A DNA stretch of 11,251 bases from assembly GCA_036940085.1 (NCBI GenBank), contig JALLBK010000728.1, forward strand, positions 1-11,251, written 5' to 3'. Both the position numbers and the translations under genes were made by a program. The notes under the pieces are model-generated. The model was not told where the DNA came from. It worked only from the letters and a program-made list of their open reading frames with translations, and searched no databases. The stretch's first letter is position 1, and each line of letters opens with the position of its first letter. Source of the DNA: Discostella pseudostelligera. Taxonomy: Eukaryota; Bacillariophyta; Thalassiosirophyceae; Thalassiosirales; Thalassiosiraceae. Positions 1-7,534 of this stretch are shown in pieces.

Positions 1-442
1 GGAGCGTGACGGAGAGAGGGAGAGAGAGACGCGAGGATTTTCTAATGTGTAAGATTCACTGTTTTGCCCGAAATAAGGTCATTTTACGGAATTTTCGGGA
101 GTTTAATGCATCGATGGAAAGCTATTCCGCGTCGAATGACACCCTCGTGGCGACGATCGGACATTGGGATCAGTCAAATCTGCGGAAATGGTGCCAAATC
201 CGTTGCGCGACGAAGGACAGACCGCTCATTTTCTCGACTCGACTTGAATTCAAATCACACGTATGGAGGAATAAGTACAACCGAAAAATTGATCGTATGG
301 ATTCCTACGTGCTTCTTCCGATGGCTTTTTGATTCTCCCGCCGAAGCAAAAACTGGAGGTGCGCCCAAACAATCATCATTCAATTCAACGCCAAAGAATC
401 CCTTAACGAGGTTAGGAACACAATATTAATACCACCATCACC
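1..442. other. Upstream region of the secreted-protein gene, no supported gene
   Basis: The stretch opens with a GA-rich run at about 9-30. The two overlapping open frames on the plus strand (6-332 and 64-429) have composition typical of random translation and match nothing I recognise. I read it as promoter and 5' leader of the gene starting at 443. A CTCCCGCC element near 335-342 resembles the E2F-like sites elsewhere in the window but is incomplete. No clear TATA box was seen. Confidence 0.5.
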
Positions 443-1510
443 ATGGCGAAACGATACGTCTTTCTATTCATCCTCATCCAAACCATCATTATAGGCTGTG
501 TAGCTCAATCGATCTCGACGACGAGCGCGGTCGATGATTCGTCGGCAGCCGTATCAGTCGGGACCGTGCCATCGTCTGCACCGATCATGTCCAGCAACAG
601 TGAAGTTTTATCCACAGCATCAGGACCATGTTACAATATCGAGATTGGACTAATATTCGACGAGTTCCCAGGGGAGACGAAATGGGAAATTACCCAAGGA
701 CGACGAAATTCCATCGAAAATGAATATGCAGTTGTCGTCGAGTCATCGCCCTTTTATGATCCCGACGAAGGATACGTTGAGGCAAGCGAGAAACACATAG
801 TCTGCCTCCCAGAAGGCAAATATACATTTACAATCATGGATAGGAATAAGGATGGCATGTGTTGCGTTAATGGTGAAGGTCGCTATTCACTCATCTACAT
901 GGAAAATGGTGAAATCATCACACATGGAGGGGAATTTGGACAGTTCGAGAGTGTTACGTTCGTGCTGCCATACGAAGTGCCAGCGTTGAGTGATGCTGAT
1001 AGCGACGGCGTCGAAGATCGTACGAAGAATGTATTCCCACCAATGATTCTATCCGAAGATGGGGTACCACTGCCTACATGCGACAATGAGTTTGGTCTAC
1101 ATTTGGAGACGGATGATTACGGAGTAGAGACTACATGGGAACTACGGAAACGATCAACTACTGGAAACTACGAAGATGGAAAGGTCGTGGCAAGCGGAGG
1201 TCCGTATGGGAGTGCTTTTACTTATGACGTCGAATATTGTTTGTATCCAGGAAACTATACATTTGTGTTTTATGATTGGGGATGTGATGGCCTAACAGGC
1301 GAGGAGATGACGGGCAGTTACACTCTGAGGATTAATGGAGAAGATGTACACACGGGAGGAACAACCATGGACAAGTACTGGGAAGAAGTGAATATGGAAT
1401 TCAAAAACGAAGTTTTTACAACCAATTCATCAAGTGGCCAGTTGAGAAAAGAAATTGGTTGGAAACTTGTTGTCGGAGTGATGTCTTTAGTTGCTGTGGT
1501 TTGGGGCTAA
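443..1510 (+). CDS. Secreted, probably GPI-anchored protein with two tandem Cys/Asp-Gly domains
   Basis: A single-exon frame of 355 residues; the start lies in a good context (CACCATGG). Residues 1-21 form a signal peptide with a basic start and a hydrophobic core, cleaved near Ala21. A Ser/Thr/Ala-rich spacer runs to about residue 60. Two copies of one domain follow, at about 63-176 and 213-320. Shared landmarks are Cys63/Cys213, Trp81/Trp232, Cys121/Cys266 followed by x-P-x-G, a YTF motif (127-129/272-274), and D-x3-DG (133-138/278-283) followed by a Y-x-L strand and a HxGG turn. The linker holds DADSDG (184-189), a DxDxDG calcium-loop pattern. The C-terminus has small residues (Ser329-331, candidate anchor site), a short polar spacer and a terminal hydrophobic stretch (about 339-355), the layout of a GPI-attachment signal; a membrane anchor is the alternative. 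I recall similar repeats in secreted diatom proteins, but I do not know a function. A surface or wall role is inference. Confidence 0.88.
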   Translation: MAKRYVFLFILIQTIIIGCVAQSISTTSAVDDSSAAVSVGTVPSSAPIMSSNSEVLSTASGPCYNIEIGLIFDEFPGETKWEITQGRRNSIENEYAVVVESSPFYDPDEGYVEASEKHIVCLPEGKYTFTIMDRNKDGMCCVNGEGRYSLIYMENGEIITHGGEFGQFESVTFVLPYEVPALSDADSDGVEDRTKNVFPPMILSEDGVPLPTCDNEFGLHLETDDYGVETTWELRKRSTTGNYEDGKVVASGGPYGSAFTYDVEYCLYPGNYTFVFYDWGCDGLTGEEMTGSYTLRINGEDVHTGGTTMDKYWEEVNMEFKNEVFTTNSSSGQLRKEIGWKLVVGVMSLVAVVWG

Positions 1511-1568
1511 GGTGCCTGGATTTCATTGTCCACATCATATCATATCAGTTCATCATAAGGTCGTATCG

Positions 1569-1574
1569 AATAAA
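1569..1574 (+). terminator. Polyadenylation signal AATAAA for the secreted-protein gene
   Basis: AATAAA lies 59 nt past the stop codon of the plus-strand gene and 3 nt before the stop of the convergent methyltransferase gene. Cleavage normally occurs 10-30 nt further on, so the transcript would end inside the neighbour's coding sequence, on the opposite strand. Confidence 0.45.
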
Positions 1575-1576
1575 TC

Positions 1577-2548
1577 TCATTTCATCGGTGATATTGTACC
1601 CGCACACGAGAATGGATCGCAAGAAGTCGTTTCACTTAGTGCATCACTTGCCATTGACGGACTATTCAACTGTCTAGCTAGTACTTTCACATACACCACC
1701 GCTCTATTACGATCATTACTTCCGATACCCACTTGACAATCATACTCTCTCATAACTTGATTCACAATCTCTAATCCAAACTCATGCTTGGCGATATTGA
1801 AGAAATTCAATACTCGATCGGATGGTACGTTCCCATGCAAACTGTATCCCACGATGAATAGACCATCAGATGACATTGATCTAACTGCGGATTGTAATAG
1901 TGATGTATGATGAGTAGGATTATAGATGCAATCGGAGGCAATTACCAAATCAGCCGAGTTATTGTCGCTTCCTCCTAGTGCACTTGACAATTCATCCAGC
2001 ACTTCTCCCCAAGTGTGCGGCACAATCTTAACTCGATGCGATAATTCCTCTTCGGAAATATTCCACACTTTTGCATTAGCATGTACTGATTTGTGCAATG
2101 TATCAAATGTTCGACTGTTGGCGCGGGCACTATCTGTGAGTATCACTCGATGCGCACCTTCATGGAGTAGAGCCAACGATGGCAGGGCAGCGCCGGCACC
2201 AAGCTCTAAACATGTTTTGGGAGGCCATTCTATTTGTCTTCGTAGTGTACTATGAAATATCATTGATCGAAACTCCGGAATTAGTAAATGCTGTGCAATG
2301 CAAGTCGAGGAGTTCCATATCCGATTGCCATGGCCAGGGGCATATATTGTCAGGTGGTAGATTATTGACATGGAGGAATTGGAATTGTTGGGACAGATCC
2401 ATGTATGTTTGGAGATATCACAGTCTTCTTCATCGTCATCGCCGTCGTCATCGTGGTTGGAGATGCTGGTGAAGAGAGACCGAATGAATTCGTGCTGGTC
2501 GTCGGCAGCGTCGGTGGCGTCGGCGTCGTAGCATCCGGATCCGTCCAT
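1577..2548 (-). CDS. Family-16 (METTL21/EFM7-like) S-adenosylmethionine methyltransferase
   Basis: A single-exon frame of 323 residues. The first ~45 residues are an acidic Asp-rich leader without a targeting signal. A seven-beta-strand methyltransferase fold follows. There is an NRIWNSS motif at 75-81, like the WxW/WN entry motif of the family. Motif I is LELGAGAALPSLALL (114-128), with the acidic SAM-ribose residue at Asp139. An HTWG motif lies at 178-181, and a DLVIASDCIYNPTHH motif (200-214) sits where the family has D-x4-DxxYNxxxH. These point to lysine or N-terminal protein methyltransferases of the Methyltransf_16 group. The NPTHH end and the ALPS after motif I are closest to the yeast Efm7/Nnt1 branch, which modifies translation elongation factor eEF1A. 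The family is well supported; the substrate is inferred. The protein is probably cytosolic. The last ~30 residues extend past the conserved fold. Confidence 0.92.
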   Translation of the reverse strand: MDGSGCYDADATDAADDQHEFIRSLFTSISNHDDDGDDDEEDCDISKHTWICPNNSNSSMSIIYHLTIYAPGHGNRIWNSSTCIAQHLLIPEFRSMIFHSTLRRQIEWPPKTCLELGAGAALPSLALLHEGAHRVILTDSARANSRTFDTLHKSVHANAKVWNISEEELSHRVKIVPHTWGEVLDELSSALGGSDNNSADLVIASDCIYNPTHHTSLLQSAVRSMSSDGLFIVGYSLHGNVPSDRVLNFFNIAKHEFGLEIVNQVMREYDCQVGIGSNDRNRAVVYVKVLARQLNSPSMASDALSETTSCDPFSCAGTISPMK

Positions 2549-3051
2549 GGTCGACCACTTTGGTTTTTGTTCGTCACGTGGCGGGATGGAAAGGACGCCT
2601 GCCTTTTTCCCGCCATTTTCACTGCTTTCGCTGCGCGAGGAGCTGCGAGTAGTAGTGTAGACCCAGTTGTTAAGTGATGGAGAACATCACTATGTCGCTG
2701 CGACTCTCGAGTTGAGACAGTAGACGCCACGTCACTGTTTTCCTTGCACCCTTTCCCAAAGCAACCCCATCAACAACAACTACCATACTGACGACGAAGA
2801 TATCTAATGATAATTGATGAGGGCGAGTGCCGCTGACTCGTCATTCGTCACCACCATCAACCATCTCATCGCATCGACATCGACTTCTATCGATAACACA
2901 AGTTTCATCGCCGTAGAACAATTGTTTGATCACTATCATTATCACGAACCGACAAGCTTTGCGCGCTATCGTACTGACACCATTGGTCCATCGCATATTA
3001 TTGTATCGCATCGCCAGCAGAAGAGCACAGCATCAAAGGAAAACAACAACC
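2549..3051. promoter_or_regulatory. Divergent promoter between the methyltransferase and DUF1279 genes
   Basis: About 500 nt separate the two divergent start codons, with no supported coding sequence; the overlapping open frames here are short and low in complexity. A CACGTG box lies near 2575, followed by GGCGGGA. TTTTTCCCGCC at 2604-2614 fits the E2F/DP consensus TTTSSCGC. CCACGTCACTGT at 2727-2738 contains an ACGTCA (CRE-type) core and recurs exactly in another promoter at 9153-9164. Which gene each site serves cannot be told from sequence. Confidence 0.55.
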
Positions 3052-3846
3052 ATGATGAAGAACGCAACCTTCACCTTCGCCGCAATCCTCGCATTGAATC
3101 TATTCCACCTACCCGATGGAACTCACTCGTTCACCACCACACCCACTGCATCAATTCGTCGTACTACTTCCACAAACTTACATGGACTGCCGCCACTCCC
3201 TGGATTCTTAACAAGGAATAAGGCAACCTCGGACGAGAACACTGCGGTGACTGCTACAACAGATCGATCATCAGATATTCCATTTATGCCGGGAGAGGGA
3301 GGGGCCATTACGAATGATATGTCGACGGAAATGGCTCTTGAGACTACTACCACAACTAATACGGATATTGCCAAGAAGAGCGAAGGAGAAGAACTTAGCG
3401 AGACCCAATCACTCCTACAGAAGGTGAAACAGGCTGGTACGGCGGGAGGTAAGAATTCATTTGTTTACTATCACAATATGTGTATGCATAATATGAACAC
3501 TCAATTCAACAACTCATACTAATTCTGTTTTGCTCTGCACTGCTATCCTTACACCTACTTCATCCTGCACTCGACAAAAATAGCAATATCCTACGCCCTA
3601 TGGGAACTTGGCTTCTGGGGAGTGTCCATCCCCATTTGCGTCGTGGGCTATTATAAACTTACCGGTCATTGGCCAGATATTTCCAATAAGGAAGACATGG
3701 AGAAGGTGGGAGCTGAGGCATTTGCATTTGTGAATTTTGCACGGTTGGCGGTACCATTGAGGATTGGATTGGCATTGAGTACTACACCGTGGATTGATGA
3801 GAATATTGTGCAAAAGTTTATGAAGAAGGATGATGGAGAGGCATAA
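3052..3846 (+). CDS. DUF1279 (FAM210-like) membrane protein with plastid-type leader, two exons
   Basis: Exons 3052-3448 and 3584-3846 join to 219 residues. The intron (3449-3583, 135 nt) starts GTAAGA, ends TAG and contains a TACTAAT branch-like site near 3517. The join gives KVKQAGTAGAISYALWEL, continuous with the family; without splicing the frame stops at 3520-3522. I chose the ATG at 3052 (AACCATGATG) because it opens a hydrophobic signal sequence (residues 5-20). This is followed by GTHS-FTTTP with Phe27, like the ASAFAP cleavage motif of diatom plastid leaders. A Ser/Thr/acidic spacer runs to ~120. The DUF1279 domain fills about 128-205, with a hydrophobic segment (LWELGFWGVSIPICVVGYY), GHWPD, GAEAFAFVNFARLAVPLRIG and STTPWIDENIV. 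Animal FAM210 relatives are mitochondrial inner-membrane proteins; here a plastid location is inferred. The biochemical role is unknown to me. Confidence 0.9.
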
Positions 3847-4150
3847 GGATGGGGCGTGGATATTATTGGTGAAAAGAATATCAACCTACTACAATACTTG
3901 GTGAGGAAATGAGGATCAAGATATGGATTGTTAAAGATTGCTTCACCCCCACGGAGAATATTCATGACGAGATAGTCTGAAACTGAATAGAGCAAATACA
4001 GACATAGAAGTCGGCGGATACCGCATTACAGTCCAATAAACATGAGGCGGTGGATGAGCGTTCGAGTAGATCAAATCAAGCGTTATGTAAGTAACAGGGT
4101 TACGATTAGTACTACACATGCACATAGACTTCCGCCGGTAATTACTGTTA
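3847..4150. other. Convergent intergenic region, 3' UTRs
   Basis: About 300 nt lie between the stop codons of the convergent DUF1279 and EDR2-domain genes. The only signal I can name is AATAAA at 4035-4040 on the plus strand, a candidate polyadenylation signal for the DUF1279 transcript about 190 nt after its stop. No gene is supported here. Confidence 0.45.
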
Positions 4151-6043
4151 CTACAAGACACTCTCTATCCATTGGGAGCGTGTTGGCGCCTCCGACATAT
4201 TCAAATGGTGATAGCGAATCAAGCCTAGCATCTGCTCTGGCAAATGTCCGTCCTCCTGACCCTCGATTACAAATCCGAGATCCACCGTCACCATATCTGC
4301 CTTCCCCACCACAGTATTGGCAACGCTGTTCCCGAGGGCCGGTCCCTTGGTGACATCGAGGATGATTTCGAGGTAATTCTCAGCAACCGAACCACGGTAA
4401 GACACGGGGAGTTTTGTACCGATGAGCGCCGGAGTCGATCCCACCACTTTCTTCACCACCCACGGCCCCGCACATACGCGTGGGATAAGCTTGAGACGCT
4501 CGTTACGGTATTCCTAAATGTATCGAACAAATGAATGAGAAGGTGAACGCAATGATATCATATCATGCACGTGGTTGATACTCACTGTGTTGCCTTCCAT
4601 GAATTTCCGCCATGCCCTCTCAGACGGGCGATTCCTGTGCCACGAGGAGAACGGTCCCTCGTCGGAATCGGGTCGAATCATATACGTTTGGAAGTTACCC
4701 CACGGAACTATGAAATTGATGATGAGCCTAAATGCGATGGTGAAATCAAGAGAGCGGATGATTGTGAGATTGATATTCGGACACATGTACAGTGCATGTC
4801 ATTTGACTTACAAAAACGGTGGACGCGACAACTCCAGCTCTTTGCAGGCACCTTTCCACCTGCGTAGATAACTTTTAGTAGCCGCTGATGCATCCGCGAC
4901 CTCACTTTTGTCGCCACTCACGAAGCTATCCACTCCGAGCACTGAGAAGAGTGAAGTTTCACTTTCTACCTTAACCCCATCCTTGGCGTAGGTTTTTCCC
5001 CGAACATGCATCGTTGACGCCGAGGGCTCCGACCACACATTTTTCGGAGTTGCGCTAGGTTGAAAGGAAGTTCCTGCGGTGGAGCCAGTGCCTCGGGAAG
5101 ACGATGTCGACACTTTCTTTGGCTTTGATTTCGATCCATGGGTCGGCTTCGAGTCAGCTTGCTGCCGCTGATGTTGTCCGTGGCAAACTTCTCCGAGGAG
5201 CACGGAGCCATTGGAAGCCATAATGCCCGTTGCAGAGATGATATCACAATCGTTGATATTTGGATGAGGGTGGAAGGAAACCCTCCAGTAGTCGCCCTGA
5301 ACATGCTGCAATGTCGTTTCCACCCGCTGCGCCAAGCGAAGCCGCGTCGTGTTGATGTTGTCGCTATTTCCGGTGAGAGATTGGGTAGGATCTCGAGTGA
5401 AAAAACGAGGGTATTTGTATGTGGATATCAGCTCGGAATTGACGATTAGGGAGCTTTCAGTTGACTCGCTCCAGATGGGGGGTGGAGGAGCATTCTCGAG
5501 TTCCATTCCTACAAGCGTCGATCCAATTCGAGGTGCCGATGGGACACAGTTCACGGTGGAGACAGCTCTAGCAACGTCGTCGCCTCCATGCCTTCCGATG
5601 AAACGCCCCTCATTGCACGGAGATGAAGAGCTGTCACTGATGCAACGCTGGAGCATCATCTCACTGCTCACCTCGGGAAGCTCGTACTTTGAAATTCGTG
5701 CGATGTTGGCAAATTGTCTATCGTCGAAAGCGCGTGAACGAAGAGAAAGGGCACATCGTGCATCGTGAGGTGAGGTCGGGGGAAGGCATTCGCATGAATT
5801 GAAGAGAGTTTCAGCGGCGGTGAAAAATTTAAATTCGTGAGCGTCGGCATAAGAAACAATTGAAGCGGGCACATCAGCATCGGGATCATGTCAAACTTAC
5901 TTAGCCAGGCTCAATACGATCGGTGATCCAGGTGGTGTCGGTGGATATTGGGCCGTCAACGCCGCCTCTAACTGGTGATGCAATTGGTCCAAGTCTTCCT
6001 GGCCGCGACCCTCTCGAAGCTTAGAGATTCGTGCAATTTTCAT
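4151..6043 (-). CDS. EDR2 C-terminal domain (DUF1336) protein, four exons
   Basis: Exons in transcript order are 6043-5901, 5717-4812, 4727-4586 and 4513-4151, giving 517 residues. The introns are 183, 84 and 72 nt, with donors GTAAGT, GTAAGT and GTGAGT and acceptors TAG, TAG and TAG. The two downstream joins are strongly supported, because they read SRPPFLLIINFIVPW and FMEGNTEYRNERLKL, continuous with the family. The first join (SLAKQFANIA) is chosen for phase and a pyrimidine-rich acceptor and is less certain. The EDR2_C domain covers about 274-510: MHVRGKTYAKDGVKV, LFSVLGVDSF, the LIINFIVPWGNF core, ERLKLIPRV, GPWVVKKVVGSTPALIGTKL and a VDLGFVIEGQ...LPEQMLG end. In plant EDR2 this domain follows PH and START lipid-binding domains; I see neither here, only a basic Ser-rich linker (KSKPKK) and an N-terminal region I do not recognise. 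A lipid-linked or membrane-contact role is inference from the plant relatives. Confidence 0.85.
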
Positions 6044-6422
6044 GGTGACGATGTTGGAATGGTCAAGGGTACGGGTCGATGGGGAAAAGTGAGCATCGGT
6101 GGAAGGTGTGTAGGCGAACCTCGACGTGTGTCCGTGTCTGTGGGACTACGAGTAATTTCGCAGCCGTTTCTTGTGGCGCACAATTTTGTTCCCAAGCATG
6201 GCTTCGCACTGTCGGCGCTGCAGGCATCGCGTGGCCACTTTCACTTTCATTCTCAGACCGTCATAAATTTCATCTCACTGCCGTCGACGAGTGGTGCTTT
6301 CAATCTCCAAGTCAACAACCCACGGTAACCCACCATTCATGAATTATTGTCGCTCATTCGATATCGCGTCATCTCTCACTCATCACTGTCGCTGCTGTTT
6401 CTCCACCGATTAGATTTCAACC
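6044..6422. promoter_or_regulatory. Divergent promoter between the EDR2-domain and Lys-rich genes
   Basis: About 380 nt separate the two start codons. No recognised gene or strong motif cluster lies here. On the plus strand a possible donor (GGTAAC near 6326) and a TAG at about 6412-6415, just before the ATG at 6423, would allow a 5' UTR intron, but I cannot confirm it. Open frames in the region are not convincing. Confidence 0.4.
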
Positions 6423-6758
6423 ATGCCCTACACTCTCAATCAGGCGAAAAAGGATGCCAAGGCGGCACTACAGTTCGAGTCTACTATTGGAGCTACCACC
6501 AAAGTGAAGGAAGCGTCTACCAACGTGCCGAGCAAACAGTCTGGTGTGAAAGGTCAGAAGGAGAATGTCGCCCCGATCCACAACGATTCAATCTCGAACA
6601 AGGCCAACGGTGGGAAAGGACAGAAGGGCAAGGTCGCTCCAGTCCAGGAATCGTCTGCCGACGGAGCGGGCAAGGCGCACGGGAAAAAGGCTCAGAAGGA
6701 CAAGGCTGCCACCCAGTCGAAAGGATCCAAAGGCGCCAAGGCAAAGTCGAAAGCATGA
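6423..6758 (+). CDS. Small Lys/Ala-rich repeat protein, function unknown
   Basis: A single-exon frame of 111 residues; the start has a good context (CAACCATGCC). I do not recognise it. Residues 1-20 could form an amphipathic helix (MPYTLNQAKKDAKAALQFES). From about 41 the protein is built from three degenerate units of 22-24 residues: KGQKENVAPI (43-52), KGQKGKVAPV (65-74) and KKAQKDKAAT (88-97). Each is followed by a Ser/Asn/Gly-rich spacer. The tail is KGSKGAKAKSKA, like the basic tails of histone H1 or ribosomal proteins. It is strongly basic, with no signal peptide and no membrane segment. The composition suggests binding to DNA or RNA, which is inference only. The repeats, the strong start context and its own divergent promoter argue that it is a real gene rather than a chance frame. 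A missing upstream exon is possible. Confidence 0.72.
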   Translation: MPYTLNQAKKDAKAALQFESTIGATTKVKEASTNVPSKQSGVKGQKENVAPIHNDSISNKANGGKGQKGKVAPVQESSADGAGKAHGKKAQKDKAATQSKGSKGAKAKSKA

Positions 6759-7460
6759 GTCAACCGCCCGCGCAGTGTATGTTCATGGCAGTTCTAGTAG
6801 ATTTCTTCGTTGCACTTCGGTGACGGGCGCCAATGTGTGTCTAGTCGGTGATTGACTGTAGCCTTGTACTGAATAGAGAAAATGTAAAGCTAGCGCCATC
6901 CATCAGCTTTTTGTTCAACGTACTGCTGCGTCGGGAGTCGGAAATTAGTTACTCTCTCTCTCTCTCAACCGGTTCAACCGGTTCAACGATTGTCGACGAC
7001 TATAACATGGTGTTCCAATGACGCCATCTCTTGTGCAAGCTTGGCCCATTCGTACCGCCGTTTTTCTAAGAGGCGGGTGCCTAAATGCATCATCACTGCA
7101 TCGAGAGCATCTACGACGTCTGCATGAAACGGCCTTCATCACGTCTTTCCAAACCACTTCTTCGTACAGTATTTCGAAAGGATGCACCAAATGGCATCGA
7201 GCGAAGCTACAATGTCCCCACGGAGCGATTGTTTAACAACAGCTTCACTACCGTGAGCAGCATTGAGAGCAGGAAGATTTGGCTCGAACGTCACAAAATG
7301 GCTCGAATGGATTTGGGTGATGCAACGATGAGTACTGCACAATGTAATTTGATCGCCGCAACCGAGCCGCACTCAAGCGACACCCCAAATGTAGCTGTCA
7401 TGTCGCGCAGTGATTATGATAGGAAAAGTCGTAGGAATCGCCTCCGCCTCAACATGATAC
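6759..7460. other. Convergent intergenic region with simple repeats
   Basis: About 700 nt lie between the stop codons of the Lys-rich gene and the crotonase gene. A (CT)n run sits at 6952-6966, directly followed by two perfect copies of AACCGGTTC (6967-6984). The rest shows no recognised gene. A 149-codon plus-strand frame beginning at 7085 is listed separately as doubtful. Two minus-strand frames here are not persuasive. Confidence 0.45.
6952..6984. repeat. CT microsatellite followed by two copies of a 9-mer
   Basis: A pure CT run of 15 nt passes directly into AACCGGTTC repeated twice in tandem. Each 9-mer contains the palindrome AACCGGTT. It looks like ordinary simple-sequence DNA. Confidence 0.8.
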
Positions 7461-7534
7461 CTAACCCTTTCGAAGAAAGTAAGGCAACTTCACGCCAAAC
7501 TGCCTCCCAGCGGCAGCGATTTGATTCCAAGTAG
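7085..7534 (+). CDS. Doubtful hypothetical ORF overlapping the crotonase 3' end
   Basis: A 149-codon frame, rich in Ser and Arg with no recognised domain, signal or membrane segment. Its last ~74 nt run antisense to the final crotonase exon. It fills part of an otherwise empty 700-nt convergent gap, which is the main reason to list it. Antisense frames of similar length occur over proven genes in this window, so chance is the more likely explanation. The start context (TAAATGC) is weak. Confidence 0.2.
   Translation: MHHHCIESIYDVCMKRPSSRLSKPLLRTVFRKDAPNGIERSYNVPTERLFNNSFTTVSSIESRKIWLERHKMARMDLGDATMSTAQCNLIAATEPHSSDTPNVAVMSRSDYDRKSRRNRLRLNMIPNPFEESKATSRQTASQRQRFDSK

Noticed and set aside
6..429. 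Two overlapping plus-strand frames of 108 and 121 codons at the window start
   Set aside because: They overlap in different phases, show no domain or signal, and lie where the promoter and leader of the gene at 443 are expected.
1926..2472. Plus-strand frames across the methyltransferase gene
   Set aside because: They are antisense to a strongly supported coding sequence and show no family features.
2814..3221. 135-codon plus-strand frame ahead of and into the DUF1279 gene
   Set aside because: It overlaps the signal-peptide exon in another phase; composition is His/Ser/Thr-rich and low in information.
4565..5768. Plus-strand frames of 98-139 codons across the EDR2-domain gene
   Set aside because: They are shadows of the minus-strand exons, whose protein shows clear domain continuity across the splice joins.
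6967..6984. tRNA gene suggested by GGTTCAACC words resembling a B box
   Set aside because: The words come from a tandem 9-mer; there is no A box or cloverleaf at the right distance.
6945..7372. Minus-strand frames downstream of the crotonase gene
   Set aside because: They have no start in good context and no recognisable motif, and I found no splice join linking them to each other or to the crotonase exons.
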